DNA of 51,808 nucleotides from an uncultured Bifidobacterium sp. (GTDB lineage: Bacteria; Actinomycetota; Actinomycetes; Actinomycetales; Bifidobacteriaceae). The number at the start of each line of letters is the position of its first letter. Positions within the stretch are counted from its first letter, which is position 1. Under the pieces are notes generated by a model. The model ran no database searches. It saw only the letters and a program-made list of their open reading frames with translations, and was not told the DNA's origin. Where the stretch lies: positions 1 through 51,808 of the forward strand of contig CALNAE010000129.1 in assembly GCA_937874315.1 (NCBI GenBank), written 5' to 3'. Made by a program: the position numbers and the translations under genes. Below are positions 41,349-48,066 of this stretch, in pieces.

Positions 41349-42025
41349 GAGACAACAAAGACTACAGCAGTAAAACGCTCAAAGGGCGTAATCTGGCGTG
41401 GCTAGTGGCGACACTTGTCTTGGATTGCCTCGTTCTTTTGGTCTGGGCGTTTCATACGGCAGTGGAGGATTTGACGCCGACGCGGCTGGCAGTGATTCGT
41501 GGCAGCTTGACCACTTTGCTGCCGATTCCAGCGTTGATCCTCTCGTCGCTCATTTCAGCAAACGTCAAAGCTATTCTCGTCTTCTGGCGTATCAAGTACC
41601 CACTCCCGGGATCTCGGGCTTTTTCGGTGCATGCACCAGCAGACCATAGAATCGACTTGGAGAAGCTGAAGAAGCATGTTGGCGATTTTCCATTCGACGA
41701 GCGGGATCAGAATGCGAAGTGGTATGGCCTCTATAAGCAGGTTGATTCCGATCCCTCAGTCGCGGATAGTCATAAGAACTACCTGCTGTTCCGAGATATC
41801 GCAGCGATGTCGATACTTCTCGTTCCGGTGGTTCCCGCAGTCATGTATTTCAACGATGTGGATCGGGCGCGAATTCTGATATGTGCGGCTTGGTTCCTTG
41901 GCCAGTACCTGGTTGCAGCATTTGCCGCTAGAAGCACGGGAGTCCGCTTCGTGCAGAACGTCCTTGCTGTTCACGCGAGTAGGAAGGTCAGCGGCGCAAG
42001 GGCCTCGAAAGCGACCGCTTCCTGA
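41345..42025 (+). CDS. Four-helix membrane protein ending the operon
   Basis: A 226-aa protein with probable transmembrane helices at about 17-37 (LAWLVATLVLDCLVLLVWAF), 55-75 (LLPIPALILSSLIS), 150-168 (IAAMSILLVPVVPAVMYF) and 174-196 (ILICAAWFLGQYLVAAFAA). The middle is a polar 70-residue loop. A 2+2 helix layout recalls SLATT-type membrane effectors of defence systems but I cannot assign a family. Translational coupling (ATGA) to MBL protein 2 makes it a true operon member; membrane disruption or signalling is a reasonable guess. Confidence 0.68.
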   Translation: MRDNKDYSSKTLKGRNLAWLVATLVLDCLVLLVWAFHTAVEDLTPTRLAVIRGSLTTLLPIPALILSSLISANVKAILVFWRIKYPLPGSRAFSVHAPADHRIDLEKLKKHVGDFPFDERDQNAKWYGLYKQVDSDPSVADSHKNYLLFRDIAAMSILLVPVVPAVMYFNDVDRARILICAAWFLGQYLVAAFAARSTGVRFVQNVLAVHASRKVSGARASKATAS

Positions 42026-42093
42026 GAAGGACGCTCTTTGGCGACTACCCAGCCTCAGTAATTCCGGGCGTGCGGCATCACAATGCCAATGCG

Positions 42094-42396
42094 TCAGATG
42101 ATGGCCTGCAAACCCTTGTCGGCGATGACGTTGAGCAGCTTGAGTGCAGGCCCCGTGGGATGGGTTTCGCCTTGCTCCCACTTTCGCACGGTCGAAGCGG
42201 TGGTGTGCAGGTGAAGTGCGAACACCGGCTGGCTGAATTTCAGCCCTTCGCGCAGGCGCTTGATGTCGGTAGCGCTGAACTCCCGCACCGGCGGCGGGCA
42301 GATCGCGTCGAACTCACGCATCGTCACCTTGCTGATTGCTCCCACTTCGTGGAGCGCAGCCAGGTCGCCACGCAGGGATTCAATGATCTTGCTCAC
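42094..42396 (-). CDS. HTH antitoxin (HigA/MqsA-like) of a type II TA pair
   Basis: A 100-aa protein with a C-terminal Xre-type HTH (FSATDIKRLREGLKFSQPVFALHLHTTASTVRKWEQGETHPTGPALKLLNVI). It is read after the toxin-like gene with a 17-base overlap, the toxin-first order of HigBA-like systems. It should neutralise the toxin and repress the shared promoter. The N-terminal half (SLRGDLAALHEVGAISKVTMREFDAI) is the usual partner-binding part of this antitoxin group. Confidence 0.85.
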   Translation of the reverse strand: MSKIIESLRGDLAALHEVGAISKVTMREFDAICPPPVREFSATDIKRLREGLKFSQPVFALHLHTTASTVRKWEQGETHPTGPALKLLNVIADKGLQAII

Positions 42397-42763
42397 AATG
42401 CACCTCCACTAACACGCCCAGTTGCAACGCCTTCGACAGGTTCTCGGCAGACAGTTCCAGGAACACCTTGCCGGCGAATTGCAGCGCCTTCTTCTCGTCC
42501 TGCGTGACGTTCGCCTTGTCGCTCTTGGGAAACCCATGCAGGAACACGTAGCGGTTGCCGATTCGGGCCGACAGCAGAGTGCGGTAGCCGCCACTCTTGC
42601 CGCCGCCGGGACGCGCCACCCGCTTCTTGTAGAGATGGCCGCCCAGATCCGCGTCGATCAGACCGCTTTCCATCTCCTTGACTGCCTTGCACAAGGCGGC
42701 GTCGGGCAACTTCTCGCCCGCCTGCCACCTCGCAAAGTCCTTCCGCTTGAGGATGCGCGTCAT
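42380..42763 (-). CDS. RelE/ParE-superfamily toxin (HigB-like)
   Basis: A 127-aa toxin-like protein: MTRILKRKDFARWQAGEKLPDAALCKAVKEMESGLIDADLGGHLYKKRV, then GYRTLLSARIGNRYVFLHGFPKSDKANVTQDE, the RelE-type type II toxin pattern. It is 20 or so residues longer at the C-terminus than close relatives. It starts at ATG 42763 after GGAGG and precedes the HTH antitoxin. It probably stabilises the element after integration by killing element-free cells. The exact target is not predictable. Confidence 0.83.
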   Translation of the reverse strand: MTRILKRKDFARWQAGEKLPDAALCKAVKEMESGLIDADLGGHLYKKRVARPGGGKSGGYRTLLSARIGNRYVFLHGFPKSDKANVTQDEKKALQFAGKVFLELSAENLSKALQLGVLVEVHCEQDH

Positions 42764-42773
42764 CTCGGCCTCC

Positions 42774-42792
42774 AAACTATACCCGTAACGGG
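42774..42792 (-). promoter_or_regulatory. Operator palindrome over the TA promoter
   Basis: On the leftward strand CCCGT-T-ACGGG (42782-42792) is immediately followed by TATAGT (42776-42781 region), a good -10, then the GGAGG ribosome site and the toxin start. An 11-base perfect palindrome against the -10 fits repression by the TA complex or antitoxin. The -35 (TGGAAA at 17 bases) is weak. Confidence 0.5.
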
Positions 42793-42902
42793 CACACTTT
42801 TCCAGACCCCAGCTTGGTGCCCAGGCGGAAGGAGCGGCCCGCTCGATTGTCGTGACGGCGACACGACAATCGGAGCAGGCGTGGCGGGCTTGTGGCCGCA
42901 GG

Positions 42903-44105
42903 TCATACGGTTGCCTGCTCTTGCTTCTGGCGAGCGCTGACAACCGACTTGCGTCGGGTTGCCACTAACTCGGCAGCCTTGCGCACCGGGTCGTCCTCGG
43001 TGTGGACGTAACGCATAAACATCGCCACGGTCTTGTGCGCGGTCAGCGCCATGCCGACCTTGACCGGGATGCCGGAGTTGGCGATATCGGTGGCCGAGCG
43101 ATGACGGATGCCGTGGGTGCCTACATGCGGCACGCCGGCGCGATTGAGGATGCGCCGCCAAGCACTGTAGTAGGCGTGGGGGCTGAGCGGCTTGTCGTGG
43201 TTCATGGTCGCTGGGCAGACGTAGGGCGACTTGCCGTAGCGAGGCGCGTTCTCCAGCAAGCGGCGCGCTTCCGCGCTCAAGGGCTTGGACATATCGCCGG
43301 TCTTGCTGTCCGGCCAGACGACCCGGCTGTTGGGCAGGTCGAGCCAGTCCCATTGCAGCAGCAGGATCTCCGACATGCGGGCTGCGAACTCGAATTGCAG
43401 GCGGATGGCCAGCAGGTAGGTCGGATGCTCCAGTTCCTCGGCTTCTGCCTTGTCCAGATAGGCGAACAGCTTGACCATCTGTTCGTCAGTGATGAGGCGG
43501 GTTGAGCCTTTCTCAGGATACTTGGATACGTGACGGCATGGATTCGAGCCATCGGGACGGTAGCCCCACAGTTCGGCCAGGTTGAACATCTTGCGCACGC
43601 AAGCCAGCACCCGATTGGCCTGCGTCGGGGATTTTTCCATGCGCTTCATCAGCGCCGTGATGTCGTGGCGCGTGACCTCATGGGCTTTCTTAGTGCCGAA
43701 GGCAGGGACGATGTACTTGTCGATCTGGTACTGGTAGCTGTCCTGCGTGCTCGGCTTGTTGCGCACCTTGGAGTGATCTTCCATGAACCGGCCGCACAGC
43801 TCCTTGACCGTTGGTGCCTTGCGGGCCTCGGCCTTGTCGTGTCCAGGGTCGCCGCCACGCCGGACTTCGGCCAGCCAGTCCTGTGCCAGCGACCGGGCCT
43901 GCTCGACGGTCAGCTCGCCGAACTGGCCGAGCGCCGGCTTGCGCCGCACGCCAGAGTTCGTGCGGTACTGAAGCATGAATACCTTTCGCCCGGTTGGTGT
44001 AACCTTGCACAAGAAGCCCGGAACGATCGTGTCCCGGAGTTCAACGTCGCAGGTCCGCGCCTGAGCCGCGTCAACAACGCTTTTGGTCAGCTTGATCTTC
44101 GCCAT
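42903..44105 (-). CDS. int: Tyrosine-type integrase of the element
   Basis: A 400-aa P4/Tn4371-type tyrosine recombinase. The DUF4102-like N-terminus (KSVVDAAQARTCDVELRDTIVPGFLCKVTPTGRKVFML) is followed by a core-binding domain (110-200). The catalytic residues are R243 (FAARMSEIL), H331-x-x-R334 (THGIRHR), H357 (LTAHKTV) and Y366 (MFMRYVH). It reads inward from the right end, with its start 177 bases from the tRNA-Leu fragment at 44282. It should catalyse integration and, with a directionality factor, excision at that tRNA. Confidence 0.92.
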   Translation of the reverse strand: MAKIKLTKSVVDAAQARTCDVELRDTIVPGFLCKVTPTGRKVFMLQYRTNSGVRRKPALGQFGELTVEQARSLAQDWLAEVRRGGDPGHDKAEARKAPTVKELCGRFMEDHSKVRNKPSTQDSYQYQIDKYIVPAFGTKKAHEVTRHDITALMKRMEKSPTQANRVLACVRKMFNLAELWGYRPDGSNPCRHVSKYPEKGSTRLITDEQMVKLFAYLDKAEAEELEHPTYLLAIRLQFEFAARMSEILLLQWDWLDLPNSRVVWPDSKTGDMSKPLSAEARRLLENAPRYGKSPYVCPATMNHDKPLSPHAYYSAWRRILNRAGVPHVGTHGIRHRSATDIANSGIPVKVGMALTAHKTVAMFMRYVHTEDDPVRKAAELVATRRKSVVSARQKQEQATV

Positions 44106-44281
44106 AAGGTGCTCCCGGAAGGCCCCGATTCCAGGAGCCTGCTAGGAGCCAGGCGAAAGAGAACCGGGGCGGTTTGCGTCGCGCACCGGCATATGATCCA
44201 AGGCGTTGACTCTACGGAAAACCTGCTACAGCAAGCTGTATCCAAGCCGAGAGAATGCCCGGTGCGGAATCCATGCTGTCG
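44106..44281. promoter_or_regulatory. Integrase leader and right-end binding region
   Basis: These 176 bases lie between the integrase start and the tRNA-Leu fragment and hold the integrase promoter and probably arm-type integrase sites. GTGCTCCC next to the start and a CCAGGAGCCTGCTAGGAGCC near-repeat (44,133-44,152) are visible. No promoter pair was assigned with confidence. Confidence 0.4.
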
Positions 44282-44334
44282 CTTAAAATCCGGAGCCGAA
44301 AGGCGTGCGGGTTCGACCCCCGCTCCGGGCACCA
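44282..44334 (+). repeat. Right attachment site: 3' end of tRNA-Leu(TAA)
   Basis: CTTAAAATCC, a variable-arm-like GAGCCGAAAGGCGT, the T arm (GCGGGTTCGACCCCCGC) and the acceptor end TCCGGGCACCA make the 3' 53 bases of a tRNA-Leu gene, from anticodon loop to CCA. The bases to the left do not form the 5' half of a tRNA (the anticodon stem does not pair). So this is a duplicated fragment left by integration, with the intact tRNA-Leu expected at the left end outside the window. It sets the element's right boundary. Confidence 0.75.
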
Positions 44335-44347
44335 TTTAACGAAAATA

Positions 44348-44385
44348 ACGCTTTTATTTATAAATATAAACAATAATAAAAGCGT
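44348..44385. repeat. AT-rich inverted repeat beside the attachment site
   Basis: ACGCTTTTATT (44348-44358) and AATAAAAGCGT (44375-44385) form a perfect 11-bp stem. It is 14 bases outside the tRNA-Leu fragment, next to GCGTGACTTTGGCGTGACAC. Its AT content contrasts with the element. It may be part of the tRNA-Leu trailer or the edge of an older integrated element. Confidence 0.5.
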
Positions 44386-44410
44386 GACTTTGGCGTGACA
44401 CAATCAAAAA

Positions 44411-44444
44411 ACCCCGATCAGGAAACCTGACCGGGGTTTTTTAT
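44411..44444 (+). terminator. Intrinsic terminator downstream of tRNA-Leu
   Basis: ACCCCGATCAGG / CCTGACCGGGGT around AAA, followed by TTTTTTATT, is a strong rho-independent terminator. The A run before the stem makes it bidirectional. It probably ended the original tRNA-Leu transcript before the element inserted. Confidence 0.8.
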
Positions 44445-44539
44445 TAGGTGCTACATAACTGTTGTGTGCCGGATGATCAGATAGTCAGAAGGAGCTATCC
44501 TCTTCTGGCTTATCGGGGCATTCCTCCAGGAGCGCATCA

Positions 44540-44605
44540 ATGCACGTCAGACTGCATAAACAGGCAACCACGACACTCAAAATCCGTACCGGGATCCAGG
44601 GGTAA
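44540..44605 (+). pseudogene. N-terminal remnant of an IS481-type transposase
   Basis: ATG 44540 (ribosome site AGGAG) opens a 21-codon frame, MHVRLHKQATTTLKIRTGIQ and a Gly, then stop. The first residues match the conserved N-terminus of IS481-family transposases (MHVRLHxNATTTPxxRxxIQ). The rest of the gene is absent. The following 75 bases hold nothing recognisable. Evidence of earlier mobile DNA in this site. Confidence 0.45.
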
Positions 44606-44681
44606 TACCCTGCGAGCGGTAAGCGCACACACGGCGCTTCCCAGGCGCACCATAACGGTGCGGCTCGACTGACCCATCGGG

Positions 44682-44858
44682 ATGCCGGTGGTTCGCAAGC
44701 TCGACACCGGGCGGTGGGAGGTCCGGACAGACCTTGGCGACACGATTGCTCGCGTCATCTTTACGGTTGTCGGCTCCGGGATGGTGCTACTCCACGGCTT
44801 CATCAAGAAGAGCCAGAAAACCCCGGCGGTCGATCTACAGACCGCCAGGCAGCGCAAA
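44682..44858 (+). pseudogene. RelE/HigB-like toxin fragment cut by the IS3-type element
   Basis: Fifty-nine codons from ATG 44682 (MPVVRKLDTGRWEVRTDLGD, ARVIFTVVGSGMVLLHGFIKKSQKTP, DLQTARQRK) match the C-terminal half of the phage-derived Gp49/HigB-like RelE toxin family. An in-frame stop lies just upstream, so the N-terminal half is missing. The frame runs into the left end of the IS at 44859. No antitoxin remains. It is certainly non-functional. Confidence 0.6.
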
Positions 44859-44886
44859 TGTAATGACCCAGCGGTTTCTGCACAGG

Positions 44887-45512
44887 TCAGGCCGCTAAAG
44901 CATATGCCTCAGCGGGTGTCTTCATGCCCAGCGCCTGATGCGGGCGCCGGTGGTTGTAGAACTGGATCCAGTCGCCGACCACGCGGCTGGCGTGCTGCTG
45001 GCTTTCGAAGCGGTGACGATGCGCGCACTGCTCTTTGAGCGTGCGGATGACCCGTTCCACCATTCCGTTCTGCTGCGGGCAGTGCGGGGCAATGAACTCC
45101 TGCTGCAGCCCGTAGCTGCGGACCATCCGGGTGTAGTGCCGACTGGTGAACACCAGGCCATTGTCCGACCGCAGCAGGAACGGGGTCGGCACCCGACCGA
45201 GCGTGCCGAACCGGGTAATCAGCGCCTGGATCCGCGGTCGCATGCCCACGGCCCGCTTGCGGACCTGCCAGCCCATCAGCTGGAACACCCGCTGCACCGT
45301 GTTCTTGTTCATACCCAGCAATCCGGCCACCGTCCGGTAACCGAACGAAGGCTCTTCCTCGATCAAGGCCTTGATCGGCTCGGCCTCACCTTCGGCACCG
45401 CCCTGGTCGACCGGTAGTACACGCTGCGCCGTGCCACCCCGAACCAGCGGCACAGCTTCACCATCGACACCTCGAACCCGTCCGCCCGCAGTCCCTGCTG
45501 GATCGTGACCAT
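44887..45512 (-). pseudogene. IS3-family OrfB transposase, frameshifted and internally deleted
   Basis: Reading leftward from ATG 45512 (MVTIQQGLRADGFEVSMVKL), the frame breaks near 45,395 between YYRSTRAVPKV and EPIKALIEEEPSFGYRTVA. It then runs to the stop at 44887. Between MRPRIQA and LITRFGTLGR about 65 residues usual in the rve integrase core are missing, including the first catalytic Asp. The later SDNGLVFTSRHY (second Asp) and PHCPQQNGMVERVIRTLKEQ (Glu) remain. The transposase cannot work. Confidence 0.78.
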
Positions 45513-45826
45513 CAGGTCTCGTCCTTGCCCAGCAGGGACGACAATTTTTTTCGTGCGCGCAGCTCCAGCATCGCCTCGCCGTAGGCTTCCTGCAGCTCCT
45601 TGAGCTGCCGTTCGTACTGCTCGCGAACGTCCTCCGGCTTGGCCCGCAGGGCGTTCTCCATGCCCCGCCTGGCGTCCTCCACCCAGCTCTCGATCTCCGA
45701 GGGGGTCAGGTCGAACTGCCGACTGGCCTGCGCCACCGTCGTCTTGCCCTGGATGATCTCCAGTACCAATGCCGACTTGCGCCGCGCCGTCCATCGCTTG
45801 ATCTCTTCGTCCATTACCGCACTCAT
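45512..45826 (-). CDS. IS3-family OrfA
   Basis: A 104-aa intact OrfA with an N-terminal HTH (RRKSALVLEIIQGKTTVAQASRQFDLTPSEIESWVEDA) and a leucine-zipper-like coiled coil (REQYERQLKELQEAYGEAMLELRARKKL) used for dimerisation. It ends at the orfB start. In working IS3 elements OrfA and OrfAB are made by programmed frameshifting. Here orfB is dead, so this copy can only be mobilised by an intact relative. Confidence 0.82.
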   Translation of the reverse strand: MSAVMDEEIKRWTARRKSALVLEIIQGKTTVAQASRQFDLTPSEIESWVEDARRGMENALRAKPEDVREQYERQLKELQEAYGEAMLELRARKKLSSLLGKDET

Positions 45827-45879
45827 CAGTGTCTCCTTGGAAAGGTTACACCTGAGCAGGAAATCACTGGGTCATTACA

Positions 45880-46314
45880 GGGTTTGAATCGACGGATAGC
45901 CCGTCCCGGCGCAGTGGCTAGGCAAAATGCGATTAAATGCTGCAGATGGGCAGACATGACCGAGACCCAAGCATCGGCAACTTCCGGGAACATCTCGCGC
46001 AGGGCGTCGGCGACGTTGCGGGAATCTTGGGTATCCATCAGAGCCACATCGTAATCCTAGCGGAACTGCTGGATAAGATGCGATAAATGGAAGCGGCCAT
46101 CAGGGGCGGCCAGCAGGAGTTGAGGAAGCTGGCCATGGAAATTGTTGGAGACAATGATATGGGGCCGTTCGATAATAGTCCGGGACACCACCTGATCAGC
46201 AGCCGTCTGATTGAGCGCAATCAGTTTATGGACGCCACTCTTGGCTTCGGCAGAAAGCTTATGATAATTAGGGCGGATGTGCTGAACATCAAGGTTTTTT
46301 ATCAGGACGTACAA
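45880..46314 (-). pseudogene. Remnant resembling an ICE-type ParA ATPase, with in-frame stop
   Basis: Leftward from 46314 the frame reads ADQVVSRTIIERPHIIVSNN, FHGQLPQLLLAAPDGRFHLS, a TAG at 46057-46059, then DYDVALMDTQDSRNV. The 'LDLIxSND..G.LP..LLAAPDGR...DYDxxxxDTQG' arrangement recalls the middle of ParA-like proteins of integrating elements. The Walker A part is missing, and the sequence after DTQDSRNV diverges. It runs up to the IS edge. A decayed fragment of an older element; assignment is tentative. Confidence 0.35.
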
Positions 46315-46471
46315 GCCTGCATCAGTCTGCAGTCCTTCGAGGGGGCGTAATTTATTGATTTAACTACGCCACCCTTAGTGGGTATGACCGTTACTGCTAG
46401 CATCACAAATTCCTCTTCCTGTAAGGAAGGAGGTTCGCGATAAAACAACTAAAAAATACAATAACCGAATT

Positions 46472-46547
46472 TGGCTCCGCGACCTGGACTCGAACCAGGG
46501 ACCCAATGATTAACAGTCATTTGCTCTACCGACTGAGCTATCGCGGA
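46472..46547 (-). tRNA. tRNA-Asn(GTT)
   Basis: A 76-base gene with encoded CCA. 5' TCCGCGA pairs with 3' TCGCGGA; the D arm is TAGCTCAGTCGGTAGAGC; the anticodon stem-loop ATGACTGTTAATCAT shows GTT; and the T arm is CCTGGTTCGAGTCCAGG. It lies 22 bases downstream of the aminotransferase stop on the same strand. It is intact, so the remnants to its left did not break it. Confidence 0.95.
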
Positions 46548-46569
46548 ACTGCGGGCGCTATCCTACTGT

Positions 46570-47793
46570 TTATCCGGCGTAAGTCAAGCTTTTGCCACCC
46601 AGAACCTGCACGATGGCATCGGTCACATAATCAATATTGCGATCATTCAGGGCTGCAGCGCAGATCCGGCCGGTGCTGACGATATAAACCCCGTAATCAG
46701 TGCGCAGTTGCTCCACCTGTTCCGGGCTCAGGCCGGAGAACGAAAACATGCCCCGCTGACGGCTGACAAAGCTGAAATCTCCCGGGGCGCCTTTGGCGTG
46801 CAGACGCTGGACCAGTGCTTCACGCATGCGATGGATGCGCCTGCGCATTTCGGCCAGTTCGTTTTCCCAGCTGGCCCGCAGCTCAGGACTGTTCAGTACG
46901 CTGGAAACGATGCTGGCTCCATGAATGGGCGGGTTGGAGTAGTTGGTCCGGATGACCCGCTTGACCTGGGACAGGACGCGGGAGGCTTCTTCGTGGCTCC
47001 GGGTGACGATGGACAGGGCGCCGACCCGTTCGCCATACAGGGAGAATGATTTGGAGAAGGAGCTGGAAACAAAAAAATCGAGGCCGGAACGGGCAAACAG
47101 GCGGACCGCCAGGGCATCTTCTGCAATGCCATCACCAAAGCCCTGATAGGCAATATCCACGAAGGGCACGTGTTCCCGGGCCCTGATAACATCGATGATC
47201 CGCTGCCAGTCTTCTGCTTTCAGATCTACGCCGGTGGGATTATGGCAGCAGGCGTGCAGGACGATGATGGAGCGTGGAGGCAGCTGGTTCAGGTCTTCCA
47301 GCATGCCGTTCCGGTCCACATCACGGGTTGCGGCATCGTAGTAGCGGTAATTCACCACCGGGAAGCCGGCGTACTGGAACAGTGCCCGATGGTTTTCCCA
47401 GCTGGGGTTGCTGATGGCTACCGTGGCTGTGGGCAGCAGGCGTTTCAGGAAGTCTGCGCCGGTTTTCAGGGCACCTGTTCCGCCCAGTGCCTGGGTGGTG
47501 ACGACCCGGCCTTCGGCCAGCAGGGCGGATTCAGGGCCGAATAGCAGCTGCTGGACCGCACTGTCATAAGCTGCAATACCATCAACCGGCAGATAGCCAC
47601 GGGGTGCCTGCTGCTCAACCCGGGCCTTTTCGACCTGGGCAACGGCGCGCAGCAGCGGAATCCGGCCTTCTTCATCATAGTAAACACCCACCCCCAGGTT
47701 GACCTTGCCGGGCCGTGGGTCAGCATTGAAAGCTTCGGTCAGCCCCAGAATCGGGTCGCGGGGAGCCATTTCGACAGCAGAAAACAAACTCAT
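46570..47793 (-). CDS. Aromatic/aspartate aminotransferase (class I, AspC/TyrB-like)
   Basis: A 407-aa PLP enzyme that transfers amino groups between aspartate or aromatic amino acids and 2-oxoglutarate. Marks are NPSWENHRALF, HACCHNPTGVDL, the PLP Lys in SSSFSKSFSLYGERVGAL, and RTNYSNPPIHGASIV. Start MSLFSAVEMAPRDPILGL is typical, at ATG 47793. It is next to uvrB and tRNA-Asn as in Pseudomonas. Whether it is chiefly aspartate or tyrosine/phenylalanine specific (PhhC-like) is not clear. Confidence 0.93.
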   Translation of the reverse strand: MSLFSAVEMAPRDPILGLTEAFNADPRPGKVNLGVGVYYDEEGRIPLLRAVAQVEKARVEQQAPRGYLPVDGIAAYDSAVQQLLFGPESALLAEGRVVTTQALGGTGALKTGADFLKRLLPTATVAISNPSWENHRALFQYAGFPVVNYRYYDAATRDVDRNGMLEDLNQLPPRSIIVLHACCHNPTGVDLKAEDWQRIIDVIRAREHVPFVDIAYQGFGDGIAEDALAVRLFARSGLDFFVSSSFSKSFSLYGERVGALSIVTRSHEEASRVLSQVKRVIRTNYSNPPIHGASIVSSVLNSPELRASWENELAEMRRRIHRMREALVQRLHAKGAPGDFSFVSRQRGMFSFSGLSPEQVEQLRTDYGVYIVSTGRICAAALNDRNIDYVTDAIVQVLGGKSLTYAG

Positions 47794-48066
47794 GGTGAGC
47801 GCTCGGAGTAGAACCAGGATGGGATGGGTGCCGCATCATCCCCGGGAGGCGGGGTGAGCCGGGGGAAAGTATAACGGTCACAGCGGACTCCGGCGACAGT
47901 CCGGCCGGGCTGTTTCGGGCCTGCCAGGCTGGTTTGTCTGCTTTATGTTTTCAGGAGCAAGACAGTGTGTTCCATGGGGACACATTAAGGGTCAATTATG
48001 TCTCCTCAATGGCCATGAGCAGAGTGGCCGGGTTATGTTGGATAGAAATTTCCCGGGAGTAATGTG
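47794..48066. promoter_or_regulatory. Divergent region between the aminotransferase and uvrB
   Basis: A 273-base gap. It contains an inverted repeat TGTGTTCC / GGGACACA (47966-47973 / 47977-47984), probably regulatory. A LexA box (CTGT-N8-ACAG) was searched for by eye and not found. CTGCTTTATGTTTTCAG (47,938-47,954) has the right ends but an 11-base centre. Confidence 0.4.

Larger units (their letters stand above)
44859..45879 (-). mobile_element. Decayed IS3-family insertion sequence
   Basis: Terminal inverted repeats start TGTAATGACCCAG at both ends (44859 and, inverted, 45879), with further likeness (GGTTTCTGCACAGGT against TGATTTCCTGCTCAGGT). It holds orfA and a damaged orfB. Its length of 1,021 bases is about 200 short of related copies, explained by an internal deletion in orfB. 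Flanking bases (CAAA left, GGGT right) show no target duplication, so the flanks have rearranged. Confidence 0.8.

Noticed and set aside
44238..44334. Complete tRNA-Leu gene
   Set aside because: A GCCCGG word lies upstream, but the D arm and 5' anticodon stem are absent and do not pair with the 3' half.
44859..45879. Recent active IS insertion into the toxin gene
   Set aside because: No target duplication, orfB is frameshifted and deleted, and the right flank is unrelated to the toxin gene.
47938..47954. Possible LexA box before uvrB
   Set aside because: Ends are CTG/CAG but the centre is one base too long and the inner T/A are missing.
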